Shown: one piece after another, positions 49,401 to 59,308 of the stretch
Layout of the letters: every line of letters begins with the position of its first letter
Numbering within the stretch: the first letter of the stretch is position 1
The notes under the pieces: generated by a model
What the model saw: the letters and a program-made list of their open reading frames with translations, nothing else
Database searches by the model: none
What the model was told of the DNA's origin: nothing
Translations under genes and position numbers: made by a program
Assembly: GCA_047967505.1 (NCBI GenBank)
Contig: CM106540.1
Direction: 5' to 3' (one strand)
DNA length: 64,000 nt
Origin: Dipteris shenzhenensis
Taxonomy: Eukaryota; Polypodiophyta; Polypodiopsida; Gleicheniales

Positions 49401-51654
49401 ACTGGGGAGCTGTGGAGAGGCAGAGGTCTTGGCGGCAAGGAAAATGAAGGTGAAGTAGCCGAGGGGTGGCCCATAGCTGCTGTGCAGCAGCAGTTATTGA
49501 GTCTGGACACTGCAAGCGTCCACTGTGGAACTGTGAGGGTGTTGCAGGCATGTGGGCAGATCTGCAGGGTTGTAGGCAGATTTGGAGCTTGAGCTCATGT
49601 GGGTCTTGGGCTCCGCAGAAAATGCTACAAGGATCAAGTCCCTTGGTAGCAGGCACGGTCCCTAAGCTAGCTTGTAGTTGGAAGCTCCGATGGAGCTTTG
49701 AAAGAATTGTGGGCGGTGAGACGAGACTGCACAGCGAATGAAGCAGGGGTCTTCACCGTCAACATTGATGGAGATTCTCAAAAAAAACCTTCAAAGCTTT
49801 ATTCTCTGTTTTTTCCTTTGAGAAACTCTCAAAAATGTCTCTCTTCTCTCTCACAGAATACTTCACAACTTCACTTTCAGAAATCATTCACAAAGTACTT
49901 ACATAAGAACATAAATCTTCAGAACACGGTACACCATATCAAGCTCAACATAGCTCCGTTTCAACAGCTTCTTGAACCAGTTTGACAAGGGCTATTCAAA
50001 CTATGCAAAAGCATGAAGAGAGCAAGCCTCAGCGGAAGGCATAAGCAAGGAACAATGCTCTGACACCATAACAAAGTCGGAGGTAGGAGAGGTGAGTGGA
50101 GGAGGATGAGAGATGAGAGGGCACAGCTAGAGAACACACACAAATGACTAAGTGTAAACTAGATTAGTTGGAGAAGAATGAATATACAACAGCCATTTAG
50201 GGTTACCATTAGGGTTTCTAACTGCTTGGCCTTTTTGGCTTTCTAGGTTATTGCCTATTAGCAAATGCATATGATGTTGATTTAACCGCAACAATCCATC
50301 CACATCATGAATCTCTACTGTAACCCTTGAAAGAAGCCGTATGCTCTAATTCACAACAGTAAGGCCTATCAGTAATGAATGAATCTTTGTGAATTGAATC
50401 AACCATGCATTAGGACATAGAATAATCCTTCTGTGGCTGTGGGAAACGTATTGTGAAATTGTATTGTCCCTTTGTCCCAATGTTGTTCCAAAAGAAAGCT
50501 GCAGATGCTAGTAACTTTAGGTTTCAGCATCACTGGGTTAAGAATATAATGGAAATATTTTGTTCTTATCTGTTCATGATTTGCTGAGCTTTTCACTAGT
50601 TTTTATTGTGTTTGAATGTTTTGTGCTGTTTTCTGTATGCTGCCCTCGCTAGCAGTCATGATCCCAAACAATAGCAAAGGTTAAGGTCATTTAAAGTCCA
50701 ACAAGGTAAGTTTAGCTCTATGATACAACTTATTATAAAATAATACATGTAATTTCTACAACTAGTAAAGTGTAGTCTGTGCTGCACTACATTTATCTTT
50801 TGCTTGTAAACATTTTAAGGGTGTGGAAACACAGAAATCCCCATGGCATGAAACCATATTTCATTCAAAATTTGCATGGCATCAATGTTTATTTAGCATA
50901 TTTATCAGGTGCTCAGAGTTGCAATCAAGTCCGGACTCCTCAAATCTCATTTGAAGAAAGGCAAGCAGCTTATTTAGCTGCCCGAGAGCGCATTTTTTCA
51001 GAAGATTGGGGTCATCCTCCTAGCGAACCAGCTATTTCAAGACCGAGATCTGTACCTGTAGTTGCTCGCAGGATGATTGCACATGCTCTGGGTAAACACA
51101 TAGTAGCAGATCAATGTTCCAAAACAGTCACAAGTTCTGAACTGGCCACCAATAAGGAACCCAGTCTGGCAGATGCATCGTGTCCTATCGTACTTGGTTC
51201 AGGCGTGCAGCATGTTAATTCACCTGCGACATCCCCAAAGGTTTTAGAATACTCACCTGCAAAGGCTGCAAAGCGAATGTTTGCACAGGCCTTGGGACTG
51301 CGTTTCTCAAACTCCTCATGCAGAGTCTCCAGCAGGCAATTGGAGAATAGGACTACTAATAGCACATGCCTACAACAGGGTGAAAGGCCAACTCTTGTAG
51401 ATGTGAGTGAAGTTTGCAGCTCAACATCAGCAGACATGTCAAAGGATATTCAGAGGGTCCCTTCTGATAAAGAAACCTCTGTGTGTGTCTGCAAACAGCC
51501 TAGTCAGCTAACGGCTGCGAAAATAGTACATGAGCATGAGCAGGGGAAAGCTGCCCCTGCCCAGCGAATGCTGGCACAGGCGCTTGGATTCCGAAGCTCG
51601 TCAATGGCAGTGGAAAAGAGGGATAAAACTTTTGATGTTGGAACGTTTTCATGA
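40464..51654 (+). CDS. R3H and SUZ domain RNA-binding protein, six exons
   Basis: Exons: 40464-40517, 40773-40879, 40963-41040, 41275-41346, 42728-42843 and 50909-51654. All have GT-AG borders and phases that join exactly, giving 390 residues. Exon 2 starts VEELAWLIKDNLPSKHLVLS. The R3H single-stranded nucleic-acid binding domain spans about residues 60-105, with the RxxxH signature Arg69-His73 in YHRMLLHRLADIFG and the following LAHESIGEGDGRRLVVERC. VSDIL and LLKR follow. The SUZ RNA-binding motif is at about residues 152-173 (SFEERQAAYLAARERIFS). The tail repeats RMxAxALG three times (about 197, 265 and 362). The first ATG is uncertain: an in-frame ATG at 40434 is possible, or a 5' UTR intron may end at cgcag (40457). 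Plant R3H-SUZ proteins are presumed mRNA-binding; the target is unknown. Intron 5 (8,065 bp) hosts an antisense Copia fragment. Confidence 0.85.
43211..43325. repeat. 115-bp perfect direct repeat, left copy
   Basis: It runs from tgagcaaactcttgcaac to catccgctaagg and is identical over 115 bases to 46138-46252. The two copies flank the truncated Copia element. A diverged relative of its left part is at 43071-43130. Only 8 bases (tattaaaa) separate it from the LTR. Confidence 0.97.
43749..43755 (-). promoter_or_regulatory. LTR TATA box
   Basis: TATAAAA on the minus strand in the context GCCCTATAAAAGGGCC, about 165 bp inside the LTR from its 5' end. It is a strong core promoter candidate pointing antisense to the host gene. 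Confidence 0.72.
43775..43887 (-). promoter_or_regulatory. Cluster of six RCCGAC (DRE/CRT core) sites
   Basis: RCCGAC occurs on one strand or the other at 43775-43780, 43793-43798, 43806-43811, 43824-43829, 43836-43841 and 43882-43887. Two pairs form palindromes: a perfect 20-bp GGCCGACCAGCTGGTCGGCC (43823-43842) and a 21-bp one with a central mismatch (43792-43812). RCCGAC is the established core bound by DREB/CBF AP2-type factors in cold and drought responses. The cluster lies 20-130 bp upstream of the LTR TATA box. Stress response of this LTR is inference. Confidence 0.6.
43913..46137 (-). pseudogene. Copia pol: integrase C-terminus, RT and RNase H
   Basis: A minus-strand frame of about 740 codons is broken only by one TAG at 45422-45424 (context HWK-stop-AMEAEI, where Gln is expected). 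In order it encodes the end of the integrase core (SLLTHSQLPQCLWAEAMMTT, TPYQAYYGSKPDVSHFRVFG), a Pro/Ser-rich linker, RT (VIGVRWIFKTKYASDGSVDK, KARLVAKGYAQRPGIDYGET, QMDVKSAFLNGDL, RKALYGLKQAPRAW, catalytic ILYVDDLILTG, FEMTDMGLLHFFLGLEI) and RNase H (WSDSDWAGDPDSRRSTTGY, TEAEYRAMCSATCEAVWLRR, CDNQRCIALARN, HIEIQYHYTREKV, DNVADIFTKS). Gag, protease and the integrase catalytic part are cut off at 46137, where the 115-bp host repeat begins. The frame is otherwise well kept, so the insertion is fairly young. Confidence 0.94.
46138..46252. repeat. 115-bp perfect direct repeat, right copy
   Basis: It is identical to 43211-43325. Its first bases (tgag) overlap the Copia sequence ...tgagtga, and the host and Copia share gcaaactctt/TGCTCA-type microhomology at the junction. 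Confidence 0.97.
46341..46923. repeat. Three-copy tandem repeat in intron 5
   Basis: Copies start (gaa)atacatctgaa near 46341, 46565 and 46708 and share gagctttgcctcttctaaat, gaagagttgatccttaagtc and tgaaattccagca. Copies 1 and 3 also carry tggagtcc...ggatcacatt; copy 2 lacks that part. The open frame over copy 1 is not part of the spliced gene. Confidence 0.9.
47004..47199. repeat. About 93-bp duplication, period 103, in intron 5
   Basis: Two copies beginning cctttcctcaaaagtg at 47004 and 47107 share acacccaacatgtcccacat and caccaattt(g/a)gaaaagg. About eight substitutions separate them. Confidence 0.92.
48340..48480 (-). pseudogene. Copia gag fragment in intron 5
   Basis: The minus strand encodes NYDEWRYRIETILVLQDRWE followed by CVDG, which matches the start of Copia gag (pattern NYxxWxxxMxxxLxxxxLWxxV). 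It lies in a 112-codon frame (48310-48648). No zinc knuckle or pol is attached. It may belong to a different, mostly lost insertion. Confidence 0.5.
48899..48950. repeat. 26-bp tandem duplication
   Basis: The unit tgaccggaaggcctcggtaa plus caacc is repeated directly with one substitution (ggcc against ggtc). Confidence 0.85.
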
Positions 51655-52739
51655 AAGTACTTTCCGAATTGTTATGCAGTTGTTCAGTATGTACATGTGA
51701 GCAGGAAGCTTTCTTGCTTTAGTGAAAACTGGCTGCTGAAGAATGTTGTTTTATTGCTGTAACATCTTACATAGGACACCGAGGAGAGTCAAGTCTCTTG
51801 TAGCATGGAGACTAGAGAGGGGTCCTTGAAAGTCTCTCATTTCACATGAGGACCAAAGTACTCAAATGAATTGTTTGTTTCAGAATTTAGAGCAAGTTGA
51901 GGCTTCTAGGGACTTTTGTATCAGGGGGCAACTACTTTTTGGGATGATGAGCCTTGCTTTGGTATTTTCCTGGGCGAAAATGGTTGCTTGACTAGGCTTA
52001 TTATGTGTACTAGATAGGATAAGGTTGCAATTTTGTTGTACCGATGCTTGTTATTTAGCAATTTCATGTATAAATTAATTATTCAGGGCTAGAAATTGAT
52101 GTCAGATCTTGGTATATCATACTCATAGTAACTCTGATTAGGCTAGATGTACACTTCATATTTCTACTAATGGTTGTGTACATGCCTACCTTAATTGGAC
52201 TTCATCAATGTCAATACATTTTTGCATGCAGTGACTGCACGACATAGGTTTTAATATGAGTAAGGTCTATGTTCTTGCAAAGGTTTATGTGGATCGAATA
52301 TCACCTTCATGGATGCGCATGCATATTTTCTTGTTTCTTACCATACATGTCTCTTAAAGAATATGCATCGGTGTGCTTCTAGTATATGTGTGTGTGTCTG
52401 ATGGATATGATACTTTGCACAAGATATCACAAGTCTATATTAAATGTGTTTTTATATATCTCTTTACAATTTAGAAGATTGAATGAAGTAATGCCTAATC
52501 AATAGGTTACCTATTTAGAGATAAAATCCAATTTTCGATCTACAACTTCGATGAGCATGATAGCAAAGCCAACATTCTTTTATTTTTGCGTATAAAAATA
52601 GATTTCAAAAAATAAATTTGTATTAAATTTTAAAATTTCACATTGATTAGGCGGACCTTCATTTATGTGCATGATATATACATACATATCCCTTTCGTAA
52701 CCAAATGCAATATAAAGTGAAGTAACTTAAAATAACATA
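51655..52739. other. R3H-SUZ 3' region and intergenic DNA
   Basis: The first part should be 3' UTR; no clear polyadenylation signal can be fixed. The rest is AT-rich with no recognised feature. Confidence 0.4.
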
Positions 52740-53330
52740 ACTTAAAACTAATGTAGAAGGGGGATGGGCTTAGAGGGGCGAGAGAGGATTTGAGAGGAAG
52801 TGGTGAGGAGTGAGGAGGGAGCTAGGGGGACGCGGAAACTATGAAAGGAGGCAGTGTTAGGAGGGAGCGAGGGTGAGGAGGGAGCTAGAGGTGAGGAGAG
52901 AGCCATGGGGAGGGGAAGGGTGGAATAGGCAGAGGGTTAGGCAGCGGAGGGGAGGGGTAGGTTGACAGGTTTGGGGAGGGGGGAGAGTGGGGGGCTGCTG
53001 ACAGGTCAGGAGGGGGAGAGATAGGGTGTGAGGGGAGGTTAGTACCAGAGGGGAGGGGGGGGGGGGGGGGAGAGAGAGAGAGAGAGAGAGTGGAGAAGCG
53101 AGGGGGAGGATTGAGAAGGGAGAGTGTTAAGGGAGAGGGGGAGGGGGGGGGGGGGGGGGGGGGGAAAGGGTGGTGAGAGTTGAGGGATAGGGAGCTTGGA
53201 GGTTGCTAGGTTGGTGCGCTAGGAGGGGGAGAGAAGCGGGATGGGGTGAGCATTGGGATGGGGTGCAAGGTGGGAGCGGCACATGTAATGAGGGACGGCT
53301 CATGTTAAGTGGGGGTGGTGATGAATAAAG
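52740..53330. repeat. G-rich purine tract with long G homopolymers
   Basis: About 590 bp dominated by GGGAG-type words, including G16 at 53055-53070, an AG repeat after it, and a run of 22 G at 53143-53164. Strong G-quadruplex potential on the plus strand. Run lengths may be affected by sequencing error. Confidence 0.88.
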
Positions 53331-53339
53331 ATTTTTTTA

Positions 53340-54290
53340 ATGAGACCTTCCATTGTGATATTTTCCAAAGATGGGTGTCTAACCGGGGAATAGAGCACTT
53401 AGAGATGAATGCAATGATATGAAAGATAAGATATTGTCACCACAATTACGGAAGTTTTGAGGATGCCATTGCTTGTCATGGTTGCATTGAGATCACTAGA
53501 CTCAAAGGCCCCAAATGTTGGAAAAGCTTGGATGCAATTTTGGAGCAGAGAACAAGCACTTGGTGGTAGAAATCTCCCCATGTCTCTAGACGAGCAAAAT
53601 GTCAAAAAACCGTTCAATGCAGTTAAAGAGAGGGAGCGATGGAATTTCTTTAGTTAGGGGGATGGAAGAAATCTTGTAGTCCATTGCAAAATGTTGGGTA
53701 CCTTGTTGATTTGAATTGGTGGAACATAAGACCTAAAGAGGTTCCTGGTGTCATGAATGATTTACATAAGGTGGTTCAAGCAAAGTTAGGGGCATATTAT
53801 CTATAGGATGTTGCATTTACTAGGTGACATGAAAAGATCACTAAGTATCAATGCAAGGAGGGTCTATTTGCATCACCTAGTGTACAAGCACTAGCTGAAA
53901 GTACACATGCATGGAAATGGTGGATGATGAATGGCGCTAGTTGTGAACTCCTACATCCGCTTGCCATAAGGATTTTGGCATACCGAAAGGAATTGCATTG
54001 AGACACTTGTATATATTTATTGAAATCATAAAATGTTAGCTACCTTAGGAGATGCAAGATATGAGGAGCTAGCTCCAAAATGGACATAAGATGTTACCCC
54101 TGCAAAGAGGTTCCTCCCATTAGAGAAAGTCCCATTGCAGTCCAAACAATTGAGGAGGAGGTCAAGGAAGAACCGTGATACTAGTGATGAGGACGGTGAG
54201 GAAGAGGAGGATGAGAATGACCTTATTGGTCTTTCAAACCACAATGATGATGAGAAAGATGACTCTGATCGTTCTAGCCTTGATGATTAA
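53340..54290 (+). pseudogene. hAT-superfamily transposase remnant, C-terminal part
   Basis: In shifting plus-strand frames the order of blocks fits hAT transposases. LRSLDSKAPNVGKAWMQFWS is near 53480-53550, then ERERWNFF. A dimerisation-region block follows, AWKWWMMNGASCELLHPLAI plus RILA (53908-53976), then YEELAPKW, and an acidic tail (SDEDGEEEEDENDLIG, then a Asp-rich end before TAA at about 54290). The W-W-x-x-x-G-x-x-x-P/L-x-x-x-A-x-x-(V/I)-L pattern is typical of the hAT C-terminus. The usual SA..(C/S)ERNWS segment is lost, and several stops interrupt the reading. No terminal inverted repeats or target duplication were located. Confidence 0.55.
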
Positions 54291-54686
54291 ATTTTATGAC
54301 AATAAAGTAAATGTTTGAACTCTTTTAAGTGCTAACAAATGAGAGAGATTCGCTGAGAAGGAATGTGCCATCTCATGAGTCACTGGTGTGGAACAGATGG
54401 TGGTTTTGAGATTTCAAGCAATGAATTTTGGAGTGAGAAGAACGATATTTCTCACCACTATGTCTCTTGACAACAAGTTGTTGTTAGGAGACATGGTGGT
54501 GAGCTTTCTCACCAATATGCCTCCTCACAACTTGTTGTGAGGGGACATAGTGGTGAGATAGAATTCGCTTCTTAACACTCAGCTCGCCACCTAAAATCCT
54601 AGAACTACCATGTATTCCACACCAATAACATGTCACACCACTGCTACATGAAGGCCAAGTCACATTTGATGGGTTGCTTAAAAGGT

Positions 54687-54774
54687 TCTCTCTCACTCTC
54701 ACTCTCTCTCTCTATCTCTCCCTCTTACACACACACACTTACACACACACACACGCACACACACACACGCACAT
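54687..54774. repeat. Compound microsatellite (CT)n(CA)n
   Basis: Interrupted CT repeats run into interrupted CA repeats with GCAC variants, in the same compound order as at 10.7 kb. Confidence 0.95.
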
Positions 54775-55740
54775 ACTATCCTTTTTTTTCCTTTTTTCCT
54801 TTTCTTCCCTTAAAAGCGTTTTAAAACTACCCTTCCCCCTTTCCAACATGTTTCCCTTGCTCTCTCTAAATTCCCTAAATTTTTCTTCATATCCCTCCCC
54901 CTAAGTTCCCTTACTTTCTCCCTCCTAACTTTTTCTACTCTTTCCTATTTTCCCTTATTTTCCTAAATTTTCCTAAATTCCCTAATGTTTTCCTTAACTT
55001 TCCCTTTCCTCCCTAAACCCCCTCTTTCTATCTTTTCTATTATTTTCTCCCAATGTTTTTCTATTTTCCAAATTTCCAAAAATTTCTAATAATTTTCCTT
55101 TTTTTCAATATTTTTCCTAACTTTTCCTTAAAATTTTTTCCCATTATCTCCCTAATTTATCACTAGTTTTTTCCTCTCCCTATTACAATTGTTCCCTAAT
55201 CTCTCCAATTTAAAATTTTCCTCCTTTTTCCTAAAAGCTTCTTATTACAATTGTTTCCTAATTTTCCTAATTCTATCCTTTTTTCCTCTTCCTTTCTCTC
55301 CCTATTTTTCTCTACTTTTCCCTAACTTCCCCCTATTTTCCTATTTCTCCCCTATTTTTCCTATTGTTTCTCTTTCCCCTAATCCCCTCCCCCTCCTAGT
55401 TTGATTGTTTTCTTTTCTTTTTTTCTTCTATTTTTTCCTAACTTGATTCTAAATATTTCCTTTTTTTACTTTTCCCTTTCCTAAAATTTTCTTTATTTGT
55501 TCTTGTTTGTTTTCTTATTTACATAAATTTATCCTACTTTCCTTAATTTTTAAGAGAAAAACCCCACTTATCTTTCCATGCTTTTCTCCCTTTAAATTAT
55601 TCTCTTACCCTTTGTCCCTAAATTAAAATTTCCCTCTTCTTTTCATTTTCCTTTTCTTCCCCAAACTTAATACAATTTTTCTTATTTTTATTTTCCATTT
55701 ATTAATGTTTATTTTTTCTTCACAAAATTTTTCTTTTTTT
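54775..55740. repeat. Pyrimidine-rich low-complexity tract
   Basis: Nearly 1 kb is made of C/T-rich words such as ttttccta and ttcccta on the plus strand, with few purines. It contains loose repeats of cctaatttt and ttttccc. No gene is present; Phe/Ser/Pro frames are artefacts of composition. Confidence 0.85.
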
Positions 55741-56233
55741 CCTTTTGGTTAGTAACCCCTATTTTGCATTATTTTAGCACCTTCTCTAAAACCTTTTTTA
55801 CTAAACCTATTATTTAACAACCCCCACACCCATGTTTTATGCTGCCCTATCAATTTACATGCATGGCTAAACCTGACTACACGCTCGTGTTTTACACGAC
55901 CTCGTCGGTTTACATGCATGGCAAAACTCGATTGCATGCCTCCCTATCTCTCTATTTCCCCAATTGCACACCTCTCTATCCCTCTATTTCGCTATCATGG
56001 CATGCCTCCCTACCTCTCTAACCCTGACTCCCCGATTGCCCACCCTCCTCACCTATTTTAATTGCACTACATAACTCTTTAGCGGCCTGCCCACCTCTAG
56101 AAGCCCTCGCCCTACTCATTATTCTCCCCTATGAACCTACCTACCTCTGCTCCGTGTACCCCCTGCAGCCTGTCGTGTGGTAATGCACAACAGTCACCTT
56201 GGCATATCACGAGTGGAGCTCGATATCTCAACA
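55741..56233 (-). mobile_element. 3' LTR of Copia element B (left edge not fixed)
   Basis: The right edge is clear: on the minus strand the polypurine tract GAGCTCGAGGGGGAG (56234-56248) is followed by TGTTGAGATATCGAG, the LTR start. The left edge could not be placed; the given start is only an outer bound. Confidence 0.55.
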
Positions 56234-58330
56234 CTCCCCCTCGAGCTCAATCCCAATTCCTGCACACCAAGTAGGTCTCTGAACTTGCACAGCTTCTCTG
56301 CGCCCAATGCCTTCGTGAATATGTCAGCTACCTGATCCTCTGTGTTGACATAAACTAGATCAATAAGACCTAGTAAAACCTTCTCCTGCACATAGTGATA
56401 ATGCACTTCAATGTACTTTGTTCTAGCATGATAGACTGGGTAATTTGCCAAGTGTATACTGCTCATGTTGTCACAATAAATGACAACTAGCCCATCTGTA
56501 GACTGATGCATATCATAAAGTAGCTTATGCAACCAAGCTATATGTAGCCATTGTTGCACCCCTGTACTCAGCCTCTATGCTCGACAAGGCAACTGTAGGC
56601 TGTTTCTTGCTGCTCCAAGTGACTGCAGCACTCCCAAAAGAGAACACATATCCACTGGTAGATCGTCTATAAGAAATACTACCAGACCAATCAGCATCAG
56701 TGTATCCATGCAATTGTATCTGAACCCCAGCCTCATAAAATAGTCCATACTACAGTGTGGACTTCACATACCTGAGTATGCGTTTAGCTGCATCCAAATG
56801 TGGTTTCCTTGGAGCCTGCATAAACTGACTTACCAATCCAACAACATAGCTCAAATCTGGCCTGGTAATAGTCATATAAATCAAACTTCCTACTATGCGT
56901 TTGTACATAGTAGGGTCTTTCAGAAGCTCACCTGCATCTGCGCTCAGCTTCACATTTTGCTCCAAAGGAACTGAAATAGGCTTACAACCTGTCATCTCAT
57001 ATTTGGACAGCATATCCAATCCATACTGCCTCTGCAAGAGCCGTATCCCACTTGGTGATCTAATCACCTCAATGCCCAAGAAATAACGTAGCTCTCCCAA
57101 ATCCTTCATCTCAAACTTCTACTTCAATAGCATTTTCACATGAAGGATATCTTCATCACTATCACCTGTGATGATCAAATCATCAACATAAATGACAAGC
57201 AGCATAATACCTTTCTCTGTTTTTCTCACATAAAGTGAGAAATCTGCCTTGGAAATCTGAAAGCCAATAGTGACAAGATATTGTCCTATCTTATCAGACC
57301 ATGCTCTAGGTGCTTGCTTCAAGCCATACAAGGCTTTCTTCAACTTGCAAACAAACTCAGGATGAACAGCATGAACATAACTTGGTGGCTGCTCCATAAA
57401 GACCTCTTCTTGCAAATCACCATGCAAGAAGGCATTCTTTACATCCATCTGATGTAAACACCATTTCTTTGATGCAGCCATAGCAATGACTGCTCTTACG
57501 GTTGCCATCCTTGCAACCGGACTGAATGTTTCTTCATAATCAATGCCATATGTCTGTGCATACCCCTTGACAACTAATCTTGCCTTGTATCTGTTCATAG
57601 AGCCATCTGCATTGTGCTTCACCTTATAAACCCACTTACAACCAATTGCATTATTATCTTTAGGAAAAGGCACCAATTCCCATGTAGCATTTGCTTCCAA
57701 GGCATCCATTTCTTCATCCATGGCTTTCTCCCATTTTTCTTTTCCTATGGCTTGCTCAAAAGAAGTGGGTTCTGGTTCCTGTATCACTTTGACCATATAG
57801 GCATAGTGAATGGCTGTAAATCCATCATATTTCAGCCTATCCATAGGATAGCTAGCTCTGGTAGACCTGCGCAAAATAGGCTCACTTCCAAGTGCTCTCA
57901 AAACATCCTTGGTCTTCCTTACTCCAGGTGTAACAACAGAAGGAATACCCAACTCATCATCAATACTCTGTTATGAGCCACTGGATTCACCATTCACATA
58001 AGAGTGATCTGCATTCACATCAAACATGGGCTGATCTACCTTCTCTTTTCCTTTTTGTGATACTTGCATACCACTATCTACATTGCTTTGAGGAGATTCT
58101 CCTGATCTCAATCTGCCTATTCATGGTGAAGTATGTGAACCACTGCTAGAGGACACTATAGGTCCACTAATATTTTGTGACTGCTGCTATGAATTCTGTG
58201 CAGCATTACCATTTTGTTTGCCTGTTTCTAAATTGACAGGCTTCACATACCTGATGCATTTCAAGAACCTTGAATTTAGGCTATCCTACAACAATATTTT
58301 GGGCCTGCATTGATTTAAGTTGCTGTACAT
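56194..58330 (-). pseudogene. Copia element B: RT and RNase H, integrase core deleted
   Basis: The minus strand encodes part of the pre-integrase zinc region (NVQQLKSMQAQNIVVG, HQVCEACQFRNRQTK, 58262-58330). It jumps directly, without an integrase core, to the linker and RT: NNAIGCKWVYKVKHNADGS, YKARLVVKGYAQTYGIDYEE, HQMDVKNAFLHGDLQEEVF, KKALYGLKQAPRAW, catalytic VIYVDDLIITG and LGELRYFLGIEV. RNase H follows: YTDADWSGSISYRRSTSGY, KKQPTVALSSIEAEY, YCDNMSSIHLANYPVYHARTK and DQVADIFTKALG. Lesions include stops near 58180, 58118, 57984, 57118 and 56747 and a frameshift near 56540. Lesions are few relative to length, so the element is not old. Confidence 0.9.
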
Positions 58331-58335
58331 TAACA
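58331..58335. other. Target-site duplication, left (TAACA)
   Basis: TAACA directly precedes the solo LTR and matches 58653-58657 exactly. On the minus strand it is part of the pre-integrase coding sequence of element B. Confidence 0.85.
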
Positions 58336-58652
58336 TGTTAGAATCCAAGAGCATGTGCCTAGCGTGCCCCCCGCCAAGACCGCTAGCACCTCACGGAAGT
58401 GCACAACCTTCATGGCCACTACGGAGGCTCTGGCATGTGTGTATGGCAGGTCCCCACCCCTGCCATAAGGCACCCTTGCCTAGCCAGCCCTCCAACCTCC
58501 ACAAAAGGCAAGCTTGGGGGAATTGAAGATAGGAGGGGCAACTTGGACTATTTATGTCCCTTCATCTTCCACACACCTTTGTATGTGGGATAATTCAACC
58601 CTTTCTCCTTCTTCTTATCCCCTTTGTCCATGAGAGATTTGCACCTCCAACA
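58336..58652 (-). mobile_element. Solo LTR (317 bp) inserted in Copia element B
   Basis: The segment has Copia-type ends: on the minus strand it starts TGTTGGAGGTGC and ends ATTCTAACA. It is bounded by a perfect 5-bp duplication (TAACA). Removing it and one duplication rejoins the pre-integrase codons of element B (GIGHV to NVQQLKSM). It has no internal coding region. A TATA-like ACATAAATAGTCC stands on the minus strand, which suggests a minus-strand LTR. It is unlike the other LTRs in the window, so it belongs to a further family. Confidence 0.88.
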
Positions 58653-58657
58653 TAACA
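58653..58657. other. Target-site duplication, right (TAACA)
   Basis: Second copy of the 5-bp duplication flanking the solo LTR. Confidence 0.85.
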
Positions 58658-58948
58658 TGGCCAATGCCTTTATGCCAGATATCAATATCTGCAACTACAC
58701 TGGTCCCATGTGCAAACATTGCTGCACTCAATTCAGCCATGTCTGCATCCAACGTATATATCCTGCCCTTCTTCTTTCCTTTTGCTATCAAGCGACCGTT
58801 ATTTTTCATATCCTCAATAAAGCATCCATGAGGATTAAATCTGACCTGCAAGCCCTGCTCAACCATTTGACCAATAGAAACTAGGCTCTTGGTGATATTC
58901 GGGACATGAAATACATCAGACAGGTATTTCTTTTTCCCATCCTGCATA
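58658..58948 (-). pseudogene. Copia element B: pre-integrase segment
   Basis: The minus strand encodes HMQDGKKKYLSDVFHVPNIT followed by KSLVSIGQMVEQGLQVRF, FIEDMKNNGRLIAKG and DIWHKGIGHV, the region between Copia protease and integrase. It is cut on its 5' side by the LTR of element C and on its 3' side by the solo LTR. The upstream gag and protease of element B are not visible in the window. Confidence 0.85.
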
Positions 58949-59094
58949 TGTGGGAGAGGAGAGCACACACAAAGGGATAGGAGACACCAAAAGTGGTGGA
59001 GCAAAAGCTACTCCAGCTTATTCCTCTATCATATATATATGAGTATACATGGGCACTATACAAGTGGGTGGGCACACTGCCCTTTACCCCAACA
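58949..59094 (-). mobile_element. 3' LTR of Copia element C (146 bp)
   Basis: On the minus strand the polypurine tract CTTTAAGTGGGAGGT (59095-59109) precedes TGTTGGGGTAAAG, and the LTR ends CTCCCACA at 58949, inside element B. No matching 5' LTR was found up to the window end. The left flank gcata would be the target duplication but has no partner in view. Confidence 0.65.
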
Positions 59095-59308
59095 ACCTCC
59101 CACTTAAAGGTAATGTGCCTTTAAGGGAGTATAGTACACATATAATACAATCAGCCATAGGATGAAAAACAAGATGACCAGACCGTCATCCTGTGCCCAT
59201 CGGCACTTTACAATGTGCAAAGTGCATAGAGGATAAGCTGCTAGCAGACATCAGGTTTGCAGGATAGAAAATGACAAGCTGTAGATGCCTATCAACCAAG
59301 ATCTCATG

